A stretch of DNA of 64,000 nt. It comes from RHKX01 sp963823275 (lineage in GTDB: Bacteria > Actinomycetota > Thermoleophilia > Solirubrobacterales > 70-9). Position numbers and translations under genes: made by a program. The notes under the pieces were generated by a model. The model had not been told where the DNA came from. It ran no database searches and saw nothing but the letters and a program-made list of their open reading frames with translations. Below are positions 53,147-62,219 of this stretch, one piece after another. The stretch's first letter is position 1; every line of letters starts with the position of its first letter. Location: contig CAWGKW010000001.1 in the NCBI GenBank assembly GCA_963823275.1, positions 744,001 to 808,000 of the forward strand, in the 5' to 3' direction.

Positions 53147-55396
53147 ATGAAGGAGAGAATGGGTTTCGAAGTCCCCTGCAAGCGCCTGGCGATCCTGATC
53201 GCGACGACCGCCGTCGCCGCGATGGGAGCGGCGCAGTCCGCTGAGGCCGGAATCTCGAATCTGGCCGCTCGCGGCAGCGTCGAGCAGGTGCAGGTGACCG
53301 GAGCAACTCCGGGCGGCAAGGTCAAGCTTCGCCTTGACGGAGCGGTAGTCGATTCCAAGCCGGCCGGTGAGCTGGGCGGGGTCGTCTTTCGCAAGGTCGA
53401 GCCGGGCAGCGGCTACACGGTCAAGGCGGCCGGAACCGTGACGCCCGCTCTCCGCGTCCTGACCACCCGGTCGAAGCCGCCGAGCAAGGCGATCTACGAC
53501 CAGACGCTTCCAGCAGGTGGCTACGGCTACCTCAAGACCCGCGACGGGACCGACCTCGCGATCACCGTCCACCTTCCCGGTCCGCCAGAGGACGGCCCCT
53601 ACCCGACCTTCGTCGAGTACTCCGGCTACGGGTACGCCGACCCCGACGGTCCCGAGAGCGGAATCCAGCCGGTCGCCGACCTGCTCGACTACGCGGTCGT
53701 CGACGTCAACATGCGCGGCAGCGGCTGTTCGGGCGGCGCGTTCGACTACTTCGAGACCCTGCAGTCGCTCGACGGCTACGACATCATCGAGACCGTTGCC
53801 CGCCAGCCCTGGGTGCTGCACGGCAAGGTCGGCATGCTCGGCGTCTCCTATGGCGGCATCAGCCAGCTCTTCGTCGCGGCCACCCAGCCACCGAGCCTCG
53901 CCGCGATCACCCCGCTCTCGGTGATCGACAACACGCAGACGACCCTCTACCCGGGTGGAATCTTGAACACCGGGTTCGCGCTCGAGTGGGCGCAGGACCG
54001 CGTCGACGATGCCCAGCCGGCGAGCCCGACCACCGGACAGTCGTGGGCCTGGGATCAGATCGAAGGGGGCGACCAGGTTTGCGAGGCCAACCAGGCTCTC
54101 CACACCGAGGCGACCAACCTGCTCGAGAAGACCAAGCGCAACGCGTACTACCGGCCAAACGTGGCCGATCCCCTTTCGCCGGTGAAGTTCGTCGACAGGA
54201 TCGAGGTTCCGGTCTTCCTCGCGTGTCAGTGGACCGACGAGCAGACCGGCGGGCATTGCCCGACCTTGGTCAAGCAGTTCACCGGCACGAAGCGGAAGTG
54301 GTTCACGTTCACGAACGGGGTTCACACCGACTCGCTGGCCCCCGAGACGTTCAACCGCTGGTACGACTTCATGCAGATCTACGTCGCCAAGCAGAAGCCC
54401 GAGCTCTCACCGACCGTGAAGGGCTTCGCCCCGCTGCTCTACGCCGCAGTGCTCGGGGTACCCGGCGTGACGCTGCCCGACGACCCGATCCAGGAGGAGC
54501 CTGACTTCGCCTCCGCCAAGGCGGCCTTCGAGGCGATCCCGCCGGTACGGATCCTGTTCGACAACGGCGCCGGCGCGGCGCCCGGTGCACCCCTCCCGGG
54601 ATTCGAGAAGTCCTTCAAGACGTTCCCACCGCCGAAGGCCTCGGCGCGATCGTGGTATCTCGGCGGCGGCGGCAAGCTGAGGGAGAAGTCAGGCGGCAGC
54701 GGCGCTGATCAGTTCACCTGGGACGACGAGGCCCGCCCGCCGACCAACTTCACCGGGAACACCGGCTCGGGCAACCTCTGGACCGCGTCCCCGACCTATG
54801 ACTGGTCGCAGAACCCGGCCGGCAACGCCCTCTCCTATCTGAGCGATCCGCTCGAGGCCGATACCGCGGTGCTCGGCGCCGGGGAGCTGCAGGTATGGGT
54901 GCGCTCGAAGGCGCGCAACGTCGACCTGCAGGCGACCGTCACCGAGGTCCGTCCCGACGACATGGAGACGTTCGTCCAGGGCGGCTGGTTGCGAACCGAT
55001 GCGCGCAAGCTGGACCGTGAGCTGAGCACGCTCGGCGAGCCCGTACCGAGCCTTCGCAAGGGCGACATCAAGACCCTGCCCAAGGGCCGGTTCGTCAAGG
55101 TCAGGATCCCGCTCTACTACCAGGGGCACATGTATCGCGAGGGCTCGCGGATCCGGGTGATCGTCTCCGCTCCCGGCGGCGATCAGCCGACCTGGGCCTT
55201 CGGCGAGACCAGCACCGACCCCGACGGCACACCCTGGGTCGCCGTGGCGCACTCCAAGAAGCTTCCGTCGCGATTGGTGGTGCCGGTGTCTGACGGCATC
55301 GACGCCCCGACCGGGCTGCCGCCCTGCCCCGGCCTCCGCGGCGAACCGTGCCGGGACTACGAGCCCTACGCCAACGAGGACTTCTCGAAGCCCTGA
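53147..55396 (+). CDS. Secreted CocE/X-Pro dipeptidyl-peptidase family hydrolase
   Basis: 749 aa, signal peptide to about residue 34. A small beta domain (35-110) precedes the hydrolase, marked by VEYSGYGYADPDG, VVDVNMRGSGCSGGAFDYFE and the nucleophile elbow MLGVSYGGISQLF. An Asp candidate lies in FLACQWTDEQTGG, and the catalytic His candidate is in TFTNGVHTDSL. The C-terminal jelly-roll (about 520-740) matches the CocE/X-Pro C-terminal domain. It likely cleaves esters or Xaa-Pro-type amides outside the cell. Confidence 0.85.
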   Translation: MKERMGFEVPCKRLAILIATTAVAAMGAAQSAEAGISNLAARGSVEQVQVTGATPGGKVKLRLDGAVVDSKPAGELGGVVFRKVEPGSGYTVKAAGTVTPALRVLTTRSKPPSKAIYDQTLPAGGYGYLKTRDGTDLAITVHLPGPPEDGPYPTFVEYSGYGYADPDGPESGIQPVADLLDYAVVDVNMRGSGCSGGAFDYFETLQSLDGYDIIETVARQPWVLHGKVGMLGVSYGGISQLFVAATQPPSLAAITPLSVIDNTQTTLYPGGILNTGFALEWAQDRVDDAQPASPTTGQSWAWDQIEGGDQVCEANQALHTEATNLLEKTKRNAYYRPNVADPLSPVKFVDRIEVPVFLACQWTDEQTGGHCPTLVKQFTGTKRKWFTFTNGVHTDSLAPETFNRWYDFMQIYVAKQKPELSPTVKGFAPLLYAAVLGVPGVTLPDDPIQEEPDFASAKAAFEAIPPVRILFDNGAGAAPGAPLPGFEKSFKTFPPPKASARSWYLGGGGKLREKSGGSGADQFTWDDEARPPTNFTGNTGSGNLWTASPTYDWSQNPAGNALSYLSDPLEADTAVLGAGELQVWVRSKARNVDLQATVTEVRPDDMETFVQGGWLRTDARKLDRELSTLGEPVPSLRKGDIKTLPKGRFVKVRIPLYYQGHMYREGSRIRVIVSAPGGDQPTWAFGETSTDPDGTPWVAVAHSKKLPSRLVVPVSDGIDAPTGLPPCPGLRGEPCRDYEPYANEDFSKP

Positions 55397-55500
55397 GCGA
55401 CTGATCCGTCCGTCGCCCTTGCCTCTTTGCCTTCAGAGGTCTAGGGTCGTATCCAACGAGGCGGAGTCCGCATCAGCGGGTTCCGGACGGAGGGAGAACC

Positions 55501-56262
55501 ATGCTCGTCCGATTCAGGGACCACCTGCGCTACAACGCGATCGCTTACGTGGCGCTGTTCATCGTCCTCGGGGGTACCGCCATGGCTCTGCCGGGCAAGG
55601 GCTCGGTGACCTCCAACGACATCGCCAAGCAGGCGGTCAAGACTAAGAACATCGCCAAGAAGGCCGTCAAGTCCAAGAACATCGCCAAGAACACGATCAA
55701 GTCCAAGAACCTCGCCGACCAGGCGGTGACGACCACGAAGCTGGATGACGAGGCGGTCACCGGCGCAAAGGCCGACGAGGCGAGCTTCAAGGGGCTGATC
55801 CAGGGCGACGGCGAGCAGTTCATGACCAGCGTCAGCGCCGACGGAGTCGGTTTCCTGCCGACGCCGATCCCGCTCGCGGTGGTCCCAACCATGGGTCAGG
55901 TCGAATTGATCGGCTGCTTCGGCCCCCCGAACTACTCGATCCGCGTCCGCCTGCTCAGCAACGACGACGCCGAGCCGTTCTTCGGCGCCGGCACCGTCAC
56001 CTTCAGCGAGCTGCCCGCCGGCGTCGGCCCTGACGCGAAGAGCGACCAGGACGCCGGCTTCTTCTCCTTGGGCGGCGGGTCGCCGTTGATCGCCACGGGC
56101 CCGGGAGGCCTCGGGACTGCCGGCCATTGGGACTACAGCCTCTCGCGCGTCAGCGGCGCCGACACGACCGGGGCCCACGTGAGCGTCGACGGGTACAACG
56201 ATCACGGCATCAGCGGCCCGGTCAAGTGTCAGGTCACCGCGACGGTGGAGACCCAGGAGTAG
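55501..56262 (+). CDS. Surface protein with 'I..AVKSKNIA' repeats
   Basis: 253 aa with GGAGGGAG upstream of the ATG. An N-terminal helix (about 12-33) is followed by a striking run of 9-10-residue repeats: NDIAKQAVKTKNIAKKAVKS, KNIAKNTIKSKNLADQAVTT. The remaining 180 residues are beta-type. It shares this layout with 25702-26358 (minus). The basic repeats may form a narrow beta-roll stalk that holds the C-terminal domain off the membrane. Confidence 0.6.
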   Translation: MLVRFRDHLRYNAIAYVALFIVLGGTAMALPGKGSVTSNDIAKQAVKTKNIAKKAVKSKNIAKNTIKSKNLADQAVTTTKLDDEAVTGAKADEASFKGLIQGDGEQFMTSVSADGVGFLPTPIPLAVVPTMGQVELIGCFGPPNYSIRVRLLSNDDAEPFFGAGTVTFSELPAGVGPDAKSDQDAGFFSLGGGSPLIATGPGGLGTAGHWDYSLSRVSGADTTGAHVSVDGYNDHGISGPVKCQVTATVETQE

Positions 56263-56373
56263 GAGCTCCCCTCAGCACTCGTGGACGCCCTGAACCGGCG
56301 TTTGCCGTCATCCTCGGGACTGGTTTCGGTTGCCTGAGCAAGCCAGTCGGAGGGACCCTGATCACTACCGACA

Positions 56374-56406
56374 GCCGCCGGCGGTTTGAGTCAAACCGCC
56401 GGCGGC
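56374..56406. terminator. Bidirectional terminator between convergent genes
   Basis: GCCGCCGGCGGTTTGA pairs perfectly with TCAAACCGCCGGCGGC around a single base. It lies between the stops at 56262 (+) and 56414 (-). Confidence 0.7.
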
Positions 56407-56413
56407 TGAAGAC

Positions 56414-56794
56414 TCAGATGCTGACCGTCGCCACGCAGCGTTCGCCGGTGGCCGGGTTCCGACCGACGCCCTTGAGGTCGTCGCGGCCCGCCTGATCGGC
56501 CAACCTTCGCTCGATCGAGAACGAGCCGCTCGGCGCCTTCGTCACGGCGTTACCCCGGAAGACCACGTTGGAGTTGTCCTTGAGCTTGACCTTCCAGTTG
56601 ACTCCGTTGACGTTCTGATCGACCTCGAACTCGACCTCGAGTCCGCCGTCACGGGGCTTCACCTTGATCTTCGAGGAGCTGGTCTCGCTGCACTTGCCGC
56701 TGCTGCGGATGTCGGCGTCGTTTGCCGAGGCAATCGTCGGGACTGCGATGGCGGCTACGGCCGCCGCGGCGAGGATGGTGGTGGTTCGGATCAT
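56414..56794 (-). CDS. Small secreted protein
   Basis: 126 aa with GGAGA upstream of the ATG. The signal peptide ends at about SANDADIR. The mature part is a small strand-rich domain with two Cys (SSGKCSETSSSKIKVK and ATGERCVATVSI), likely one disulphide. I recognise no family. It is divergent from the His-rich peptide gene, and paired palindromes lie in the shared promoter region. Confidence 0.6.
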   Translation of the reverse strand: MIRTTTILAAAAVAAIAVPTIASANDADIRSSGKCSETSSSKIKVKPRDGGLEVEFEVDQNVNGVNWKVKLKDNSNVVFRGNAVTKAPSGSFSIERRLADQAGRDDLKGVGRNPATGERCVATVSI

Positions 56795-56867
56795 TGTCTA
56801 TCTCCTTCAGTTCGGAACAGGGGTGGAGAGGGGAAGGTCGAGCATCGGCAGCCAACCCGCAATCGGA

Positions 56868-56907
56868 AATTGGTCCTAGGACCCCTGGATCGGTCGTACG
56901 ACCAATT
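56868..56907. promoter_or_regulatory. Paired 12-bp palindromes in a divergent promoter
   Basis: GGTCCTAGGACC (56872-56883) and GGTCGTACGACC (56892-56903) are both perfect palindromes with the same outline GGTCxTAxGACC, exactly 20 bp apart (two helical turns). AATT flanks both outer edges, so the whole block is also a dyad. The position between the genes starting at 56794 (-) and 56981 (+) suggests an operator for a dimeric regulator. The regulator is not identified. Confidence 0.6.
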
Positions 56908-56980
56908 GCCTATTGAGAACCCGACCAGCTGAGGGCCATCCTGATTCCAGATGCAAATCACTGAACACACTGGAGGAAGC

Positions 56981-57160
56981 ATGAGAACCCGAATCGCACG
57001 ACTGCTCGCTGCGCTCGCAGCCGCAACAACGATGGCGCTGGGCGGCGCCGCGCTGGCCCAGGCCAGTAACGGTGCCGACGACCCTGCCGGCCACCACCAC
57101 GGCAATCATCACGGCCACGGCCACGGCCACGGCCATCACCACGGCCCCAACCACGCCTAA
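56981..57160 (+). CDS. Secreted histidine-rich peptide
   Basis: 59 aa from the ATG at 56981, preceded by GGAGGAAG; an ATG at 56951 is in frame but lacks this site. A Sec signal peptide (to about ALAQA) releases a mature peptide of about 25 residues ending DPAGHHHGNHHGHGHGHGHH and HGPNHA. The (HG)n tail should bind Zn2+, Ni2+ or Cu2+ strongly. It stands immediately upstream of a two-component system, so it may be its sensed or regulated partner. No similar named protein is known to me. Confidence 0.7.
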   Translation: MRTRIARLLAALAAATTMALGGAALAQASNGADDPAGHHHGNHHGHGHGHGHHHGPNHA

Positions 57161-57188
57161 GCGGCCGACGCTGCCGACGGCGAGAGTT

Positions 57189-57213
57189 GTCAACGACAAT
57201 GTCTCTCGTTGAC
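57189..57213. promoter_or_regulatory. 8-bp dyad over the start codon of the kinase gene
   Basis: GTCAACGA (57189-57196) mirrors TCGTTGAC (57206-57213), with the TTG start inside the right arm. It could be an operator or an mRNA hairpin that hides the start codon. Confidence 0.4.
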
Positions 57214-58543
57214 CGGCGCGGCTACCAAGCTCAGGGTGAGGCTGACGGGATTGCGGACGCAGCTCCGCAATCCCGTCGTCCAGTTCACGCTCGCGGGGCT
57301 CGCCGCTGTGGTCCTCGTCGGGCTCATCGCCGCATACCTGCTCGGGCGAGCCGGCACGGATGAGGCGATCCGGGACGCCAAGCAGATCAGCGCGCTTGCG
57401 GGCGAGGGGATCGTCGAGCCGGTGGTCGACGACGGTCTGCTGACGGGAGATCCCCGGTCCCAGGAACGGGTCGACTCGGTGGTCCGCGAGCACGTGCTCG
57501 GGCGCGACGGGATCATCCGGGTCAAGATCTGGGATGAGGACAGCCAGATCGTCTATTCCGACGAGGACCGGCTTGTCGGTGGGACCTACTCACTCGGAGG
57601 GGAAGAGCTTGCGATTCTCCAGAATGGAGGGATCGAAGCCGACACCACCGATCTCTCGCAGCCGGAGAACCGTTTCGAGGACAGCTCATCTGACCTGCTC
57701 GAGGTCTACCTGCCGATTCACACCGAGAGCGGCACTCCATTGCTCTTCGAGACCTACATCACGTCGAGCTTCGTCAGCTCCGCAGGTCAGCGAATCTGGT
57801 CGACGCTGGCTCCGGTGCTGATCGGGGCCCTGATCATGCTCGCGGCGCTGCAGCTCCCGTTGGCGATTTCCTTGGCCAAGCGCCTGCGGCGGGGGCAGCG
57901 TGAGCGCGAGGAGCTCTTGAGGCGTGCGATCGACGCATCGGAGTCGGAGCGGAGGCGAATCGCGCAGGATCTTCATGATGGCGTCGTACAGGACCTGGCC
58001 GGCGTCTCCTACTCTGTTGCTGCGGTGGCGAATCGCGCCCAGGGCGACGGGGTCACCGATACCGGCAGCCTTCAACAGGCGGCCTCGCGCCTGCGCCAGA
58101 GCGTTCGCGACCTCCGTGGCCTGCTGGTCGAGATCTATCCGCCAGACCTGCACCGGGTCGGGATCAAGGCCGCACTGTCCGACATCATCGGTGGCCTCAA
58201 TGCCCGGGGACTGGTCGCGACGCTGAGCGTTCCCGACGACCTGGTTCTGCCTGCGAAGCTGGAGACTCTGTTCTTCCGGATCACACAGGAGGGGTTACGC
58301 AACGTGGTCGCACATGCCGAGGCCGGGCGGGTCGAGATTCGCATCAGCGAGGCCGGTGGGCTCGCCACCCTCGAAATCGAGGACGACGGCAGAGGGTTCG
58401 CGCTCGAGGCCGTGGCCGACGCCGACGGCCATTTCGGCCTCCGGATGCTGGTCGATCTGGCCCGGGAGGAGGGGGGTAGGTGCGAGATCGATACGGAGCC
58501 GGGCAGAGGTACCCGGATTCGGGTGGAGGCACCGATCTCATGA
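57209..58543 (+). CDS. NarL-type sensor histidine kinase (HisKA_3)
   Basis: 444 aa, TTG start. Two membrane helices (about 27-47 and 192-215) frame an outside sensor domain of about 145 residues. The DHp box is ESERRRIAQDLHDGVVQDLA (phospho-His in LHDG), and the ATPase has EGLRNVVAHAEA (N box), IEDDGRGFA and GHFGLRMLVDLAREEGGRCE. Its stop overlaps the regulator start by 4 bases. The sensor domain is acidic and has few His, so it probably does not itself mimic the His-rich peptide. Confidence 0.87.
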   Translation: MTGAATKLRVRLTGLRTQLRNPVVQFTLAGLAAVVLVGLIAAYLLGRAGTDEAIRDAKQISALAGEGIVEPVVDDGLLTGDPRSQERVDSVVREHVLGRDGIIRVKIWDEDSQIVYSDEDRLVGGTYSLGGEELAILQNGGIEADTTDLSQPENRFEDSSSDLLEVYLPIHTESGTPLLFETYITSSFVSSAGQRIWSTLAPVLIGALIMLAALQLPLAISLAKRLRRGQREREELLRRAIDASESERRRIAQDLHDGVVQDLAGVSYSVAAVANRAQGDGVTDTGSLQQAASRLRQSVRDLRGLLVEIYPPDLHRVGIKAALSDIIGGLNARGLVATLSVPDDLVLPAKLETLFFRITQEGLRNVVAHAEAGRVEIRISEAGGLATLEIEDDGRGFALEAVADADGHFGLRMLVDLAREEGGRCEIDTEPGRGTRIRVEAPIS

Positions 58544-59184
58544 TCGAGGTTCTGCTGGTCGAGGACCATCCGGTTGTGCGGGCCGGGCTCGAGGAGTTGC
58601 TCTCGGGAACGGACGACATCGAGGTTGTAGGGGCGGCCCGTAACGGCGCTGAGGCTCTGGAGATGGTCGCCGCCCTGGAGCCGGACGTCGTCTTGATGGA
58701 TATCTCGATGCCGGTCCTCGACGGGATCGAGGCGACCCGTCGGCTGCGGGCCTCCGAGACGGACGCGCGCGTCCTGATCCTGACCTCGTTCTCCGATCAG
58801 GAGGGAATCCTGAGGGCGTTGGACGCAGGTGCGATCGGGTATCTGCTCAAGGACGCCGAGCCGGAGGAGCTCTTCCGGGGGGTCCGCGCCGCCGCAGCCG
58901 GCGAATCCCCACTTGCCCCGGCTGCGGCCAGGGCGTTGCTTCAGGCCAGGCAGGCGGACGAGAACCCGCAGGAACTCACCGAAAGGGAGCGCGAGGTCTT
59001 GGCCCTCGTCGTAGAGGGGATGTCCAACAAGCTGATTGCCCGGCGTCTCGAGATCAGCGAGAAGACGGTGAAGACACATCTGACCAACGTCTACCGTCGA
59101 ATCGACGTCGTCAGTCGCGTCGAGGCAGTGCTCTGGGCGCAGAAGCGAGGCCTTGGTGGTGGGCCGGAAGGCCGAACCGACTAG
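58540..59184 (+). CDS. NarL/FixJ-family response regulator
   Basis: 214 aa from the ATG overlapping the kinase stop. The receiver has VEDHPVVRAGLEELLSGTDD and the phospho-Asp in VVLMDISMPVLDG. LTEREREVLALVVEGMSNKL with ARRLEISEKTVKTHLTNVYR is the LuxR-type HTH. It is co-translated with the kinase. Targets are unknown; the palindromes at 56.87 kb are a candidate site. Confidence 0.9.
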   Translation: MIEVLLVEDHPVVRAGLEELLSGTDDIEVVGAARNGAEALEMVAALEPDVVLMDISMPVLDGIEATRRLRASETDARVLILTSFSDQEGILRALDAGAIGYLLKDAEPEELFRGVRAAAAGESPLAPAAARALLQARQADENPQELTEREREVLALVVEGMSNKLIARRLEISEKTVKTHLTNVYRRIDVVSRVEAVLWAQKRGLGGGPEGRTD

Positions 59185-59244
59185 CTTCTTCGTCGACGGA
59201 CCGATGAACCGACGAGCGGGGTGCCAGGCGCCTCGAGGTGGGAG

Positions 59245-59634
59245 ATGAAGATGTTCGAGAACACGAAGGCCTTCAACGGCTTTTCGGTCGATGACCTGGA
59301 GGGGGCGAAGGAGTTCTACGGGGAGACCCTCGGGTTGAACGTGTCGGTGGCTCCTCCGCACGGCCTGCTGACCCTGCACCTGGCGGGCGGCGGTGAGACG
59401 CTGATCTACCCGAAGGATGATCACGCGCCGGCGACGTTCACGATCCTCAACTTCCCCGTCGACGACATCGAGGCGACGATCGACGAACTGGTCGCGCGCG
59501 GAGTGGGCTTCGAGCGCTACGAGGGCTCGGCGATGGAGACCGACGAGAGGGGAGTGTTCCGCGGCGGAGGCCCGCTGATCGCCTGGTTCAAGGACCCGGC
59601 CGGCAACGTCCTCTCGCTGATCCAGGCCCGCTGA
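59245..59634 (+). CDS. VOC/glyoxalase-fold protein
   Basis: 129 aa from the ATG at 59245 with GGGAG upstream. KAFNGFSVDDLEGAKEFYGE is the opening beta-alpha unit of a VOC module, and GPLIAWFKDPAGNVLSLIQA is the closing strand. The first metal His is not visible (Asn/Ser), so it may be a non-metal binding protein. It converges on the DegV gene. Confidence 0.75.
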   Translation: MKMFENTKAFNGFSVDDLEGAKEFYGETLGLNVSVAPPHGLLTLHLAGGGETLIYPKDDHAPATFTILNFPVDDIEATIDELVARGVGFERYEGSAMETDERGVFRGGGPLIAWFKDPAGNVLSLIQAR

Positions 59635-59635
59635 G

Positions 59636-60520
59636 TCAGCGGTCGGCAGCCGGTCCGGTGGTCATTCCGCCGACCAGCATCCCGGAGCCCAGGTGGGCGC
59701 CGAGGACCGGCCCGACCTCGGTACAGAAGAGGGGATCTGACCCCAGGATGGCGGTGCCTCGCTCGACGAGCCACTCGGCGTCTTCGGGCGACTGCACGTG
59801 TTGAACGATCCAGTCGGTGGCCCCGCGCTCCTTGAGCTCGCCGAGGTAGGCCTCCATCCGCTGGAGGGCCCGGCTCTTGGTGCGGACCTTGTCCACCGGT
59901 GTGATCTCGGTGCCGAAGGTCAGGATCGGCTTGATCTTCAGGGCTGTCCCCAGCATCGCCTGGGCGGCGCCGATTCGACCGCCGCGACGGAGGTACTCCA
60001 GGGTGTCGAGGCAGAACCACATCTCGAGCTGCTCGCGGGCGCGGTGGGCCTCCGCCGCGACCTCGTCGACGGTGCCGCCGAGCTGAGCCGCGCTCGCCGC
60101 GGCCAGGACCAGGCAGCCGAGCCCACCCGCGCCGGTCCGCCCGTCGATCACCTCGACCCGTCCGGGAAGCCCCTTCTCGGCAAGCGACCGCGCGGCCTCC
60201 CGCGCGCTGTCGCAGGTGCCCGAGATGCCACCGGCGATATGGACTGAGACGACGTCGTGTCCAGCGTTCAGAGCGGGCTCGAATCGCGTCTCGAAATCAC
60301 CGACCGACGGTTGTGAGGTGGTCGGCAGGCGCGGCGAGTCGCGGAGCCGGCGATAGAAGTCGTCGAGGTCCTCGTACTCATCCTCCCGTCGCATCTCTCC
60401 GTCCCAGCCGACGTAGAGACCGACCTGCTGGATGCCCAACTGCTCCATGAGAAGGGGCGGCAGGTAGGTGGTGCTGTCGGTGACGACCACGACGCTGCGA
60501 TCTGGCTGCTCCTCGTTCAC
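59636..60520 (-). CDS. DegV-family fatty-acid-binding protein
   Basis: 294 aa. VVVTDSTTYLPPLLMEQLGI and PRLPTTSQPSVGDFETRFEP are DegV signatures, followed by DVVSVHIAGGISGTCDSARE with the Ser that contacts the carboxylate. DegV proteins bind fatty acids and act as FakB subunits with FakA. No fakA gene is in the window. Confidence 0.9.
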   Translation of the reverse strand: MNEEQPDRSVVVVTDSTTYLPPLLMEQLGIQQVGLYVGWDGEMRREDEYEDLDDFYRRLRDSPRLPTTSQPSVGDFETRFEPALNAGHDVVSVHIAGGISGTCDSAREAARSLAEKGLPGRVEVIDGRTGAGGLGCLVLAAASAAQLGGTVDEVAAEAHRAREQLEMWFCLDTLEYLRRGGRIGAAQAMLGTALKIKPILTFGTEITPVDKVRTKSRALQRMEAYLGELKERGATDWIVQHVQSPEDAEWLVERGTAILGSDPLFCTEVGPVLGAHLGSGMLVGGMTTGPAADR

Positions 60521-60581
60521 GGGGGGAAAATACGGGAATCGGCCACCGCCATCTGTTCGGGTCCCTGAATAGGATGGTCCG

Positions 60582-62198
60582 ATGGCGAAGTGGGTGGTAT
60601 TGGTGGTGCTCGGCGCCGCCCAGTTTCTGATGGTCCTCGATCAGGCCGTCATGAACGTCGCAATCTCTCAGTTGGTCGAGGATTTCGACACGACCGTGAC
60701 GACGATCCAGGCCGTGATCGCGCTCTACGCCCTGGTCATGGCCGCGCTGATGATGACCGGGGGAAAGATCGGCGACATCATCGGCCGACGCCGGGCGTTC
60801 TCGATCGGGATGGTGATCTACGGGTGCGGATCGGCGCTGACGGCGGCCTCCTGGAGCGTGCCGAGCCTGATGATCGGCTGGTCGATCCTCGAGGGCATCG
60901 GCGCCGCCCTCGTGTTGCCCGCGCTCGTCGCGCTGACGGCGGGCACCTACAAGGGCGAGAGTCGGGCGATCGCCTACGGGGTGCTGGGTGGCATCGCCGG
61001 GGCCGGCATCGCCGTCGGCCCGATCCTCGGCGGTTGGGCGACCACCGAGCTCAGCTGGCGGGTGGTGTTCGTCGGCGAGGTCGTGGTGGCGATCGCGATC
61101 CTCCTAGCCGCGCGCGTGATCGACGAGCCCGAGCGGACGGCCCCCCGGCCGAACCTCGACTGGGTTGGATCGGTTCTTTCGGCGCTTGGCCTTGCCGTCG
61201 TCGTCCTCGGGGTGCTGCAGGCGAGCAACTGGGGTTGGCTCAGGCCACTCAACTCGCCGATCGAGCCGTTCGGCTTCTCGCTGACGCCGTTCGTGGTCGC
61301 CGGCGGCCTGCTCCTGCTGGGTGCGTTCCGGGCCTGGGAGCGCCGACGCGAGCGCGAGGACCGCGAACCGCTGATCCACTTCCGCCTCTTCGAGAAGCCG
61401 ATGCTCCGGGGTGGGCTCTCGATGCTGTTCGCCCAGAACCTGATCCTGATGGGAATCTTCTTCACGATCCCGCTCTACCTCCAGATCGTCCAGGGCCTCG
61501 ACGCCCTCGAGACCGGGGTCCGAATGCTGCCGGCGTCGGTCGGACTCTTCATCACCGCGCTCGCAGGGTCGGCGCTGGCCTCCCGCTACCCGGCCCGGAC
61601 GCTGGTCCGGATCGGTCTCGGAATCCTCTTCGTCGCCTCGCTGATGCTGATGGGAACGGTGGAGCCGCAGCTCGACTCCGCCGAGTTCCTGATCGCGATG
61701 GCCGTGCTGGGCATCGGCATGGGTCTCGTCGTCTCCCAGCTCGGCAACGTCGTCCAGTCCTCGGTCGGGGAAGCCGATCGGAGCGAGGCCGGCGGCCTTC
61801 AGAACACCGCCGCGCAGCTCGGCTCCTCGATGGGCACGGCGCTGCTGGGGGCGGTTGTGATCAGCGGCCTGATCGCGGCGTTCTCGAGCAACGTCGCCTC
61901 CGATCAGCGAATCAGCGAGGACGTCAAACAGCAGGTCCAGGTACGACTCTCCTCCGGGGGCAGCTTCGTCACCTCCGCCGAGGTCGAGGCGAGCGCCATG
62001 GAGGCCGGCGTCGACACCGCTGACACCACCGCCCTCGTCGAGGGCTATGAGGATGCTCAGCTCGAGGCTCTGAAGACGGCGTTCCTGTTCGCCTCGCTGA
62101 TCATCCTCGCCTCCTTCTGGGCCACCCGGAGATTGCCGACGGAGCGCTTCGACCAGATGCAGCCGGTCCGGGGGCCCCCGGCCGCCGCCGATGCCTGA
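60582..62198 (+). CDS. MFS drug:H+ antiporter (DHA2 / EmrB-QacA family)
   Basis: 538 aa with 14 predicted helices, the DHA2 size. FLMVLDQAVMNVAISQLVED is the first helix, GKIGDIIGRRRAFSIGMVIY the motif A loop and GVLGGIAGAGIAVGPILGGW motif C of drug antiporters. It would export hydrophobic or cationic compounds by proton exchange. The nearest neighbour is a peptidase, and no TetR gene lies next to it. Confidence 0.9.
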   Translation: MAKWVVLVVLGAAQFLMVLDQAVMNVAISQLVEDFDTTVTTIQAVIALYALVMAALMMTGGKIGDIIGRRRAFSIGMVIYGCGSALTAASWSVPSLMIGWSILEGIGAALVLPALVALTAGTYKGESRAIAYGVLGGIAGAGIAVGPILGGWATTELSWRVVFVGEVVVAIAILLAARVIDEPERTAPRPNLDWVGSVLSALGLAVVVLGVLQASNWGWLRPLNSPIEPFGFSLTPFVVAGGLLLLGAFRAWERRREREDREPLIHFRLFEKPMLRGGLSMLFAQNLILMGIFFTIPLYLQIVQGLDALETGVRMLPASVGLFITALAGSALASRYPARTLVRIGLGILFVASLMLMGTVEPQLDSAEFLIAMAVLGIGMGLVVSQLGNVVQSSVGEADRSEAGGLQNTAAQLGSSMGTALLGAVVISGLIAAFSSNVASDQRISEDVKQQVQVRLSSGGSFVTSAEVEASAMEAGVDTADTTALVEGYEDAQLEALKTAFLFASLIILASFWATRRLPTERFDQMQPVRGPPAAADA

Positions 62199-62219
62199 GC
62201 CGGCGACTCCGGTGATCCG

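Noticed and set aside
53051..54325. Upstream extension of the Baeyer-Villiger monooxygenase frame to a 915-aa protein
   Set aside because: The extra part is antisense to the CocE-type hydrolase, while the real start at 53050 precedes a perfect FAD motif.
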